Shown here piece after piece: positions 57,165 to 64,000 of a stretch of DNA of 64,000 bases. Origin of the DNA: Asaia prunellae JCM 25354 (GTDB lineage: Bacteria > Pseudomonadota > Alphaproteobacteria > Acetobacterales > Acetobacteraceae); contig NZ_BAJV01000004.1 in the NCBI RefSeq assembly GCF_000613885.1, positions 1 through 64,000 of the forward strand. Direction: 5' to 3'. The translations under genes and the position numbers were made by a program. The notes under the pieces are model-generated. The model was not told where the DNA came from. It did not search any database and saw nothing but the letters and a program-made list of their open reading frames with translations. The first letter of the stretch is position 1. Each line of letters starts with the position of its first letter.

Positions 57165-58484
57165 GTGAAACGTAAAGCCCGAGACAGGGATATTCTCCTG
57201 CTGGGTATGACAGCGCTGGAACTGCATGAGGATGAAACACCCCATTATCACATTCAGCTCTATGTCTCATCTGAACACAGGGCATGGGTCGAGGAAGAGA
57301 TACTCAGCGCCTTCCCCAATGAACTCGACAGACGAGATGAGGCTATCAAGGATATCCGTGATGTCGCCAGAGCGTCACGTTATACGACCAAGGACCATGG
57401 CAAGCCTGAAACCAGCCTGACCTTCATCGGACTGAGGAAAGACATCAAGCGCCGTTACCGGGGTGTATACGAGGGCAAGGACACCGGCACTCTCTCTGAA
57501 TGGCGTGTCAGTAGAGCCAGACAACTGATGAAACAGAAAACCTTAGGAGGGGCTGTTCTCCTGCTTCTGCGTGGGCTTGCTGATGAGAGACTGAACAGGC
57601 TGTCAGCTCGCCATCCTGATTTCCACTATGCCGGAACCGATACCCAGAGACTGCAAACCATGCTCCTGCATACCCTTCATTTCAGGGTGGTGAAGGATTT
57701 CAGGGTAACAAACACACCCAGGGTTTCCATGATTTCGAAGGCGCCGAAGCAGGAGAACATAGTCTCTCACTCTGGTCCTGTTCCAAAGTGTTTATATAAG
57801 AACCAAGAAGGTGTTCGAGCCTGCGGTCTGCCTTGCGAATGTATGGGATTCCTTGGACAGCCCCCTCCTGGAAGAGATACGCTTATGGCCCACTGCACCC
57901 GTTATTTTACCAATGATGATATGAGACTCATCTATTCCCTTGAGGGACAGCAGGTTATCCAGACAAAAACCGATAGAGTCTTTGAAGTCGAAATCCGTCT
58001 GGAAACAGGCACAATCATTACGGCATCCCCTGACGAGGAAATAGCACCTTTTATCGATGACACATATGGGTTGTTCGTGAAGTTTGTTGACTTTCGCGAT
58101 ACGTCGAGACGTATCCAACAGACGAAGGACGATGATTTACTCGACCTCTCTATTGCAGGGCCTATCCGCAACGTTTGGGCTCTACGAACGGCGTTTGCCT
58201 TTTACGATATCTATACGTCCCCCAATAATGAGTATCTCCGCATCGATACCGAGCAACTTCCTCTCTACACACAGGAGTGGGTATCAAACTTCCATCCCGA
58301 CCTTGTTCCTGATTACGCTGATTATGCCATCATCGATAATGGTATCGTTCTGGATGTGGCGGGAAAGGCTGTATGTCTGGCAATCTTTGATAATGGCTTT
58401 CACATAGAACAGACCTTGAATAACGTCTCCGATATGTTTGAAGAACCATTCAGGTCTCAATACGCCGTACGCAAACTGTTTTAA
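57165..58484 (+). CDS. HUH-type replication initiator-like protein
   Basis: At least 439 residues. The HUH metal motif is HYHIQLYV, preceded by DETP; about 55 residues later comes a tyrosine-lysine motif RYTTKD, the order in rolling-circle Rep proteins. A cysteine cluster (CLYKN...RACGLPCECMG) follows around residues 215-235. The reading frame stays open upstream (RLPDEIYRNCSYEQ...) almost to the integrase end, so the N-terminus is longer or its true start is damaged. The GTG at 57165 is the listed start. It would initiate single-strand replication of the excised element. C-terminal half unrecognised. Confidence 0.6.
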   Translation: MKRKARDRDILLLGMTALELHEDETPHYHIQLYVSSEHRAWVEEEILSAFPNELDRRDEAIKDIRDVARASRYTTKDHGKPETSLTFIGLRKDIKRRYRGVYEGKDTGTLSEWRVSRARQLMKQKTLGGAVLLLLRGLADERLNRLSARHPDFHYAGTDTQRLQTMLLHTLHFRVVKDFRVTNTPRVSMISKAPKQENIVSHSGPVPKCLYKNQEGVRACGLPCECMGFLGQPPPGRDTLMAHCTRYFTNDDMRLIYSLEGQQVIQTKTDRVFEVEIRLETGTIITASPDEEIAPFIDDTYGLFVKFVDFRDTSRRIQQTKDDDLLDLSIAGPIRNVWALRTAFAFYDIYTSPNNEYLRIDTEQLPLYTQEWVSNFHPDLVPDYADYAIIDNGIVLDVAGKAVCLAIFDNGFHIEQTLNNVSDMFEEPFRSQYAVRKLF

Positions 58485-58493
58485 TGGGTCCGC

Positions 58494-58508
58494 CAAGGCG
58501 TAGCCTTG
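58494..58508 (+). repeat. Short inverted repeat, possible oriT element
   Basis: CAAGGC-GTA-GCCTTG lies 10 bases after the HUH gene stop and 75 bases before the MobC-like start. Short repeats beside mob genes often belong to the transfer origin. Assignment is tentative. Confidence 0.3.
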
Positions 58509-58560
58509 ATTGAACGGATATCGTTGGACGCTCTCCTTTGCATAACCCGGTGTCACAATA

Positions 58561-58578
58561 GTCCTCAGAAATGAGGAC
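58561..58578 (+). promoter_or_regulatory. Hairpin masking the mobC ribosome site
   Basis: GTCCTCA-GAAA-TGAGGAC is a perfect 7-bp stem with a GAAA tetraloop. The 3' arm contains the likely Shine-Dalgarno (GAGGA), 5 bases from the ATG at 58584. It may limit mobC/relaxase translation or be part of the transfer origin. Confidence 0.45.
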
Positions 58579-58583
58579 AGCTT

Positions 58584-58886
58584 ATGAGAACGGAGACATT
58601 ACACATCCGGATCAGTCCGGAGGAACAGGAGAGATTAAAACGTATCGCAGGACCACGCAGACTGTCTGTCTGGTGTCGCAGGGTTCTGCTGGACGAACTG
58701 GCTGGAGGGATTTCGATTGCACAGGAGCTTCTGGCCCTGCGTCAGGAACTCTCAGCCATGGGAAATAACCTCAACCAGATTGCGAAACGTCTGAATGCTG
58801 GCGAACAGGTGGAGATCGCCTCCAAGCTTCCTGAGCTTGATGACCTCAAGGCCCGCATCAATCGCGTTCTGGGGAGAGTCAGATGA
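58584..58886 (+). CDS. mobC: MobC-like relaxosome accessory protein
   Basis: A 100-residue protein with an N-terminal ribbon-helix-helix-type strand (ETLHIRISPEEQERLKRIAG) and the MobC tail (ELSAMGNNLNQIAKRLNAG). It binds the transfer origin and helps the relaxase. Its stop overlaps the relaxase ATG (ATGA). Confidence 0.82.
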   Translation: MRTETLHIRISPEEQERLKRIAGPRRLSVWCRRVLLDELAGGISIAQELLALRQELSAMGNNLNQIAKRLNAGEQVEIASKLPELDDLKARINRVLGRVR

Positions 58887-60775
58887 TACTCAAGAGCAAC
58901 CCCATCAGGACCGCATCCGGTTCCGGCGCCATATGGCATCATCTCGTCGGGAAGACCGGCGACAATGAACGCATCGAAGTATGGAAGGGCAGACGTCAGA
59001 ACATAGAGGACTGCATTGCGGATGCCACGGCTTTCGGTCGCGTCAATGCTGTCCAGCATTTCCAGCTCTCATCACGCGAGAAACTGACGACGGAGCAGTT
59101 TGCAGACTGCATCACCATGCTGGCGCAGGAGTTCGGGTTCACCGCGTCAGATGTTGCCCTTGCCGTCATCCACACCAAGACACGCCATGATGGCGAGGCT
59201 GATAACCGCCATTGCCATATTCTCGTTCGCACCACGAACGCAGAGACAGGCAAGGTTCTGGATGTGTCACACCGCTATGAACGTCAGGAGAAAGTCGCGC
59301 GTCTGTTCGAGCTGAAGCACGGGCTGGAGCTAACCAAGGGACGCCACAATTTGGCTGTGTATCACGCCGTTCCAGAGGAGTACCGCGAGAGATTACAGAC
59401 GCTCTGTGAGGGGCCTCTCCCGAACTCAGTCCTCTCCGACCCGCAATCCAGACGCAGTCAGAGACAGGGAGGAAAGCCGTTCGACATCAAATATGTCCTG
59501 CGTGACCTCTATGCCGGAAGCACAGACTGGCAGGCCTTCCAGAGTGCGATATCTTCGCAAGGCTGGTCTCTCATGGCAGGAGACAGAAAACCAGACGTGG
59601 CGCTTCTCAAAGACGAGCATGGCGTTATCGTGGGCTCACTCTCCCGCCTGCTTGGTGTTCGCAAGGCAGAGTTCAGCGCCTTCGTCCTCGGTCATGAAAC
59701 ATCTGAACAGAGCGTGATACGTCAGGGACGTAAGGAAGGCATAGCCAGCCCTGGCCCCCGTGACACATCACGAGACCCAACTGGCAAGGGGGAAACCCCC
59801 GTTGACCCCTCTGATGATAAACATGGAACACCTTCACTAGACCCATGCAAACCCTCTGAGGATTCCGTCAGCACAGCACCTGAACCGGCAAGCGGAAGAA
59901 AAATATCAAAGCCTGTTCTGAGAATCGGCGCCTCCGTTGGGAGTGTGGCTGGAACTGGAGCCATACCTGGGTCATCCCCCAAAACACGCGCCAGCATTAC
60001 CCGTGGCATGACACAATCAGAGGTGCAGGCAGTCATCGATTTCAACGAGGCTCAGGCAGAGAAAGAACACCAACTCCGCGACCATCTCCATAACCAGAAG
60101 CGCTTTGCTGACCTGCTGACCGAGCTGGCCGAGAGCTTTCAGTCCCGCTGGTCCCATCTCCCAGCCGAACCTCATCCCGACCCAAAATCGCGTGATACAG
60201 CGTATATCAGGACTGGCCATGAGAAGCGTCTGGCTGGATTGAGACAGGACTGGCTGGATGCAGAAGCCCGCGTCACCCTATGGACGCCATGGCACAGAGT
60301 AGAAGCTCGCAAGGCCAGAGCCGTCTTCGATGAGGCGTTGGACGCTCTCGGCTATCACCGACACGATATCGGCAAGCTCGATATGAACGATGACAGCAAT
60401 TTCTTATATGCGATGAAATGGATGGCGGACTGGATTGTGAGCAGTCGCGCGCACAAGCACCGCGACTGGATGAACCTGCCTGAGGTGAAGGACTATCTGA
60501 GAGAGAAGCAGGCCCTGAAAGAGGTTCTGGCCTATCTCGAAGAGACGCAGGATAACGAGGTCATGCAGATGGCCCGCATCAACCTTCTCTCTGCCAAGGC
60601 CCGTGTCACCACATTGCGCCAGAGAGCGGGGAAGCAGACGGTGGAAGCTCGTCATATGCAATCAGGCACAGGCGGAGGCGACAGGACACGCAATGCCTCA
60701 CAGGCTCTTCCACCTATCCGTCCCACATCAGCCAATACCCGCCCGTCCCTGTCTGGCATCATGGGTATTGTGTGA
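58883..60775 (+). CDS. Relaxase/mobilization nuclease
   Basis: A 630-residue protein with a MobA/VirD2-type N-terminal domain: HFQLSSREKLTTEQF, AQEFGFTASDVALAVIHTKTRH and the HxH metal motif NRHCHILV (H97, H110, H112). It nicks the transfer origin and pilots DNA in conjugal mobilization. No tyrosine occurs before Y132, so the usual N-terminal motif I tyrosine is not found where expected. The region 290-400 is low-complexity, rich in Pro/Ser/Asp. The C-terminal ~230 residues are helical and charged. No coupling protein or type IV secretion genes follow, so the element would be mobilized rather than self-transmissible. Confidence 0.8.
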   Translation: MILKSNPIRTASGSGAIWHHLVGKTGDNERIEVWKGRRQNIEDCIADATAFGRVNAVQHFQLSSREKLTTEQFADCITMLAQEFGFTASDVALAVIHTKTRHDGEADNRHCHILVRTTNAETGKVLDVSHRYERQEKVARLFELKHGLELTKGRHNLAVYHAVPEEYRERLQTLCEGPLPNSVLSDPQSRRSQRQGGKPFDIKYVLRDLYAGSTDWQAFQSAISSQGWSLMAGDRKPDVALLKDEHGVIVGSLSRLLGVRKAEFSAFVLGHETSEQSVIRQGRKEGIASPGPRDTSRDPTGKGETPVDPSDDKHGTPSLDPCKPSEDSVSTAPEPASGRKISKPVLRIGASVGSVAGTGAIPGSSPKTRASITRGMTQSEVQAVIDFNEAQAEKEHQLRDHLHNQKRFADLLTELAESFQSRWSHLPAEPHPDPKSRDTAYIRTGHEKRLAGLRQDWLDAEARVTLWTPWHRVEARKARAVFDEALDALGYHRHDIGKLDMNDDSNFLYAMKWMADWIVSSRAHKHRDWMNLPEVKDYLREKQALKEVLAYLEETQDNEVMQMARINLLSAKARVTTLRQRAGKQTVEARHMQSGTGGGDRTRNASQALPPIRPTSANTRPSLSGIMGIV

Positions 60776-60818
60776 GGGGCAAGTCAGCCGAGGGGATAAT
60801 TCCCCCCGGATGACAGCG

Positions 60819-61679
60819 TCAAAGCTCGGGCTTCAGCGATGACGCCTTGCCGAGTTTCGCATCGACGGATGCATTGAGTTGCTTGAGTAATTCGCTCGCC
60901 ACCATGCGCTCAGCCCGCATGTCGTGCAGGTCGAAGCTGATATGGCCGATATTGGCCGGATTGCCTGACACGCTCTGGAGACGCACCTGCAACAGCCCTG
61001 CTTCTCCCGGCACGTCATAGGTCGAGACATCCTCGCTTCGGGGCGAGACAGCGTGAATCACCCCCTCAATCTCCTGCCCCGCCATATTGGCATAGAGCTG
61101 GCGACTGGCTTCCCCATAGGGTCCGGGAACTGGCAGATGCAGACCGTATTTCCCGGCGACTTCCTCCTGAAACGTTGCAAAGGTCGGAGCGCTATCGGGA
61201 GCAAAGGAGACATTCCGCTCTATCTGTGTGACCACCGACCCCATCACAGGCGCGGAGAGCGTTATCTCGATGGTGTCATCGCCTTTGGAGCATTGCATCT
61301 GCCTCGGGAAGAATTGCGTCTCGACATGCGCGCCCTTGTAGGTGGTGGAGATGGCCGTGTTCACGATGTTCGGGTCACGCTGACACCAGTTCCTGAGCGT
61401 CTGCGTGGCCTTATCCTGCGTCATCCCCAGAGACAGACCAAGGATACTGGCATTCCCCAGACGATTGCCCAGAGGCATGTAGGAGAGCGTCTGTTTCAGA
61501 TGCACCCCGCCATTATCCTCGGGAGGCTGGGCCGACCTGTCTGACAGGCCGAGCAGTTTGCCACAGGCAGGGCTTATCATGCCCTGATTACGCGCCAGCA
61601 TGCATTCGGTCATGGTCTGGGCCTGAGCCGTGAGGGGCATCGTCAGGACGAGGAGGGCAAGAGCGTGCTTCATGGTCAT
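60819..61679 (-). CDS. Exported protein of unknown function in the mobile element
   Basis: A 286-residue protein with a signal peptide (MKHALALLVLTMPLTAQAQ). No domain is recognised. It has four cysteines in the mature part (ECMLARNQG...SPACGKLLG, NWCQRD, QMQCSKG) that could form disulfides. The start overlaps the lipoprotein stop (ATGA). Last gene of a leftward three-gene envelope module opposite to the relaxase gene. Confidence 0.65.
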   Translation of the reverse strand: MTMKHALALLVLTMPLTAQAQTMTECMLARNQGMISPACGKLLGLSDRSAQPPEDNGGVHLKQTLSYMPLGNRLGNASILGLSLGMTQDKATQTLRNWCQRDPNIVNTAISTTYKGAHVETQFFPRQMQCSKGDDTIEITLSAPVMGSVVTQIERNVSFAPDSAPTFATFQEEVAGKYGLHLPVPGPYGEASRQLYANMAGQEIEGVIHAVSPRSEDVSTYDVPGEAGLLQVRLQSVSGNPANIGHISFDLHDMRAERMVASELLKQLNASVDAKLGKASSLKPEL

Positions 61680-62068
61680 TGCCTCACCCCGCTACCACCG
61701 CTGATATGCTTGACGGCAAAGCGATGGGACTGAACGATGTTGTTCCTCAGCGTGACATCAAGGGATTTGCTCTCATTATTGCTCCGTGTGCCGAGGAAGC
61801 CGAGACCCACAGCCTCCTGAGCCAAGGAGAGGTTATCCTCCCGGCCAGACGTGTAGGCATAGCTCCAGATGGTGGCCCCGTTCTCCTGAGAGATTTCCGA
61901 AGGCGCACCGAAACGACGCTGGACCTCATCACCAGTCGTGACACCATCATGGATGACGCTATCGACCTCCGATGCCGTGAGGTTTTTCATGGAAGCATCA
62001 CCAGCCGAGGCACAGGCGGTGAGACCTGCAAGCATGAGCACAGAGAGCAGAGAACCGAAGGGTCTCAT
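61676..62068 (-). CDS. Lipoprotein, BamE/OmlA-like
   Basis: A 130-residue protein with a lipobox signal (LLSVLMLAGLTACASAG) and a BamE/SmpA-like core (VIHDGVTTGDEVQRRFGAPSEISQENGATIWSYAYTSG). It lacks recognisable cargo function. Middle gene of the envelope module in the mobile element, between a two-pass membrane protein and an exported protein. Confidence 0.65.
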   Translation of the reverse strand: MRPFGSLLSVLMLAGLTACASAGDASMKNLTASEVDSVIHDGVTTGDEVQRRFGAPSEISQENGATIWSYAYTSGREDNLSLAQEAVGLGFLGTRSNNESKSLDVTLRNNIVQSHRFAVKHISGGSGVRQ

Positions 62069-62138
62069 GGATGTCAGTCCTTATGAGGTGGGGAAGAGAA
62101 AGACGAGGCGCCGGAACGGCAAAGCCTGCCACTGTGCG

Positions 62139-62777
62139 TCAGGCCGAAAGCGACTGTTGAAGCTCGGGGTCATTCGCCACGGCTTTCTGAATGACGGAGA
62201 GGGCTTCGCTCTGATTGTCCCGTATCATCCGCATGCGATGCATGGCGCCGATAGCGACCAGAACCAGACACACGAAGAGACCTTTGAAAAAGGCGCCGGT
62301 ACCAGCGTCGCTGTATGTAAGGGGGAAGTACAAGGAGACGCCGAACACCACAGCCAGCACGGCGAGATATTTCAGGGTCAGGCGCTTGATGCCATGGAAG
62401 GTCAGAGCACGAGGTAAATCCATCGGATTGGTCCATAGCTTCTGGAGCGTCCGGTTATGCATCACGACATGACCCGTTGTGGTTTGACCACCGAGCCCCG
62501 CCCAGAGAACACGCACTTCCTGACCCTCTCGCAGGGGATAGTTACCCCTGCCCTGCCACTCACGGCCCGAGGGCGCGATGACCCAGAAGCTCTGGTGATG
62601 GGTGGTATGGACATTGACCCTTGGCGCATCCACCTGAAGACCGCCGGGTCCGCAATCCCTGACCTGTCCTCCCGAGGTTGTGGTGTGGGTGTGGGTCTCG
62701 GTCCATGACCGCAGACCGCTGACCCGTCCCTGGATTCCGTAAATCCAGACCTTGCGACCGAAAATCTCGACATCCAT
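62139..62777 (-). CDS. Two-pass membrane protein with a beta-rich N-terminal domain
   Basis: A 212-residue protein. The N-terminal ~110 residues look beta-rich (VEIFGRKVWIYGIQGRVSGL, GREWQGRGNYPLREGQEVRVLWAG). Two membrane segments follow (YLAVLAVVFGVSLYFPL, GLFVCLVLVAIGAMH) and a short acidic tail. First gene of the leftward envelope module. Function unknown; exclusion or surface modification are possible roles of such a set on a mobile element. Confidence 0.6.
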   Translation of the reverse strand: MDVEIFGRKVWIYGIQGRVSGLRSWTETHTHTTTSGGQVRDCGPGGLQVDAPRVNVHTTHHQSFWVIAPSGREWQGRGNYPLREGQEVRVLWAGLGGQTTTGHVVMHNRTLQKLWTNPMDLPRALTFHGIKRLTLKYLAVLAVVFGVSLYFPLTYSDAGTGAFFKGLFVCLVLVAIGAMHRMRMIRDNQSEALSVIQKAVANDPELQQSLSA

Positions 62778-62976
62778 GCCGGGTGCATCCCCTCCGATAA
62801 ACAGGGGAAAAACAGACGCTCATTCCGAACAGAACGAGGTCGTCACACACCCTGTGCAGTGCTGAACCTGCCCCCAGGATATCCCGTAAACACCTGATTC
62901 TGTTACGATAATGGGAGGATGGCGAAACCGGGTGCAGACGTACCGAAAAGCTGTCCCGCAATGACAGGACGGGAAT

Positions 62977-63537
62977 ATGGGAAAATATGGCTATGCGAGG
63001 GTAAGCACATCGCGACAACAGACAGACAATCAGGTGAGCGACCTGCTCCGTGAGGGCGTGAGCGAGGACAGCATCGTGACCGAGACCATCTCGGGGGCGA
63101 CCTCATGGAAGACGCGACCGGCGCTCAGGAAACTGGTGCGAAAGCTCCATGCAGGAGACACGCTCATTGTGGCCAAACTGGACCGGCTCGGGCGCAATGC
63201 ACTGGACGTGCTGACCCTCATCGATGTGCTGAAAAAGCGAGGCGTGGCGGTGCGTATCCTCAATCTCGGCATCGACACCTCAGGCGCCGGAGGCAAGTTG
63301 TTCCTGTTGCTTCTCGCAGGCTTTGCGGAGTTCGAACGCAACATCATTCGTGAGCGCGTGCTGTCTGGGCTGGAAACGGCAAAGGCGAAAGGAACACGTT
63401 TGGGAAGACGCCCCTCCCTGCCCGAGGAGGACCTCGCTCAGGCCAGACGCCTTAAGGCGCAGGGGCTGTCAGCAAGGGAGGTGGCAAAGCTCCTGCACGT
63501 CTCCAAGATGACGGCATGGCGAGCCATGAACTCCTGA
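62977..63537 (+). CDS. Serine recombinase, resolvase/invertase family
   Basis: A 186-residue recombinase with the catalytic Ser10 (YGYARVSTSRQQTDNQ), the conserved LDRLGRNALDVL block and FAEFERNIIRERVLSGL in the E-helix region. The C-terminal helix-turn-helix is SAREVAKLLHVSKMTAWRAM. It may resolve dimers of the element or invert DNA. It lies near the start of AT-rich cargo. Confidence 0.9.
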   Translation: MGKYGYARVSTSRQQTDNQVSDLLREGVSEDSIVTETISGATSWKTRPALRKLVRKLHAGDTLIVAKLDRLGRNALDVLTLIDVLKKRGVAVRILNLGIDTSGAGGKLFLLLLAGFAEFERNIIRERVLSGLETAKAKGTRLGRRPSLPEEDLAQARRLKAQGLSAREVAKLLHVSKMTAWRAMNS

Positions 63538-63604
63538 AAACCTTATCACAAACCCCGTCCCGTAATCGCATGACCGGACTCACAGCCATGCAAAATTGGA
63601 CTAT

Positions 63605-63627
63605 TCCCAAAACAGGTGTTTTTGGGA
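63605..63627 (-). terminator. Candidate bidirectional terminator hairpin
   Basis: TCCCAAAA and TTTTGGGA pair around a 7-base loop, 29 bases beyond the stop of the leftward right-edge gene and 68 bases after the serine recombinase stop. The stem has internal A/T runs but no trailing U-run. It marks the junction to AT-rich DNA. Confidence 0.4.
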
Positions 63628-63655
63628 CGAAAATGACTATAAGAAATAAAAATAA

Positions 63656-64000
63656 TTAGACGCCGTTTCTAACAGATTTGATGTCCAGAAGATTTATTTT
63701 TTCAATCTTATCTGCACTTATAACGATAGTTAGTTTTGCGGGATATTTAAATCTCATTTCACTGATCCTAAATGTCCATAGCATTATTTTCAATAAATCT
63801 TCGTCTGAAATATTTTTGTGTCCCTTTATTCTGGTTATTCCAGACCCAAATATAGTAGTGGAAACATTTTTTTGAGCGTATATTTTATTTACCTCATCCC
63901 AAAAATTTACTAAAAATTCCAGATATTCAGGCATTGTTAGAAATGCTCTATTACTTGAATCAAATTTAGAAAATGCAGTCAAAAGATAATCTTCATATTG
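63656..64000 (-). CDS. Right-edge partial gene, probable DUF6430/ThsA-type macro domain C-terminus
   Basis: The frame is open through the right end of the window (reads QYEDYLLTAFSKFDSSNRAFL...), so the gene starts outside. The 114 visible residues include SNRAFLTMPEYLEFLVNFWDEV, GSGITRIKGHKNISDEDLLKIMLWTFRIS and KLTIVISADKIEKINLLDIKSV, a pattern like the C-terminal part of the DUF6430 (ThsA-macro) family. Members are linked to phage defence through ADP-ribose or NAD signalling. The DNA is far more AT-rich than its neighbours, which fits recent acquisition as element cargo. Confidence 0.5.
   Translation of the reverse strand, partial: QYEDYLLTAFSKFDSSNRAFLTMPEYLEFLVNFWDEVNKIYAQKNVSTTIFGSGITRIKGHKNISDEDLLKIMLWTFRISEMRFKYPAKLTIVISADKIEKINLLDIKSVRNGV

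Overview
The window looks like chromosomal DNA of an acetic-acid bacterium (Acetobacteraceae). The pointers are secreted proteins with strand-loop-strand repeats and a Hint_2 domain, an OprB-type porin, a class I fructose-bisphosphate aldolase, and many sugar, aromatic and periplasmic functions. This is a judgement from gene content; genus was not determined.

Layout. 1-6 kb: a leftward cluster of surface/secreted proteins, namely a repeat-rich Hint protein, a small unknown protein and an RTX-like beta-strand-repeat protein. 6.8-15.6 kb, leftward: L-idonate 5-dehydrogenase with an ACS-type MFS transporter, a 47-residue lipoprotein, a MurNAc salvage operon (sodium:solute symporter, murQ, anmK), a carbohydrate porin and a membrane protein. 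15.8-25.1 kb: a homoprotocatechuate meta-cleavage cluster in the order hpaA<, hpaB-hpaC>, hpaR<, hpaF-E-D-G-H-I>, taking 4-hydroxyphenylacetate towards pyruvate and succinate semialdehyde. 25.1-32.4 kb: acetolactate decarboxylase, glutaminase, and a manganese block (mntR, an LCM-type methyltransferase, mntH, a TonB-dependent receptor) with clear operator-like palindromes. 32.4-36.7 kb: a molybdenum block (FdhF/YdeP-type oxidoreductase, fdhD, a nitrate-reductase-associated protein, mobA). 36.7-55.3 kb: mixed envelope and housekeeping genes, including an amidohydrolase, fbaB, a polysaccharide-export ABC pair, an SLT-SPOR lipoprotein, a peroxiredoxin, a POTRA-only protein, a peptide transporter, a DnaJ-like protein, a HlyD/NodT efflux operon, and a degenerate PotA-like ATPase next to a PotD/PotF-like binding protein. 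55.3 kb to the end: a tRNA-Leu(UAA) followed directly by a tyrosine integrase, a HUH replication protein, a MobC-like protein, a relaxase, a three-gene envelope module and a serine recombinase. This reads as an integrated mobilizable element, and it ends in AT-rich cargo with a probable macro-domain (DUF6430-like) gene cut by the window edge.

The strongest global signal is that 13 genes are split by small indels. In 12 of them restoring exactly one base gives an intact full-length frame. The pattern may be residual long-read assembly error or real gene decay, and it must be settled before any of these genes is called dead. The most novel candidates are the all-motif-degenerate ABC ATPase locus (51.5-54.1 kb) and the mobile element with its unexplained envelope module.
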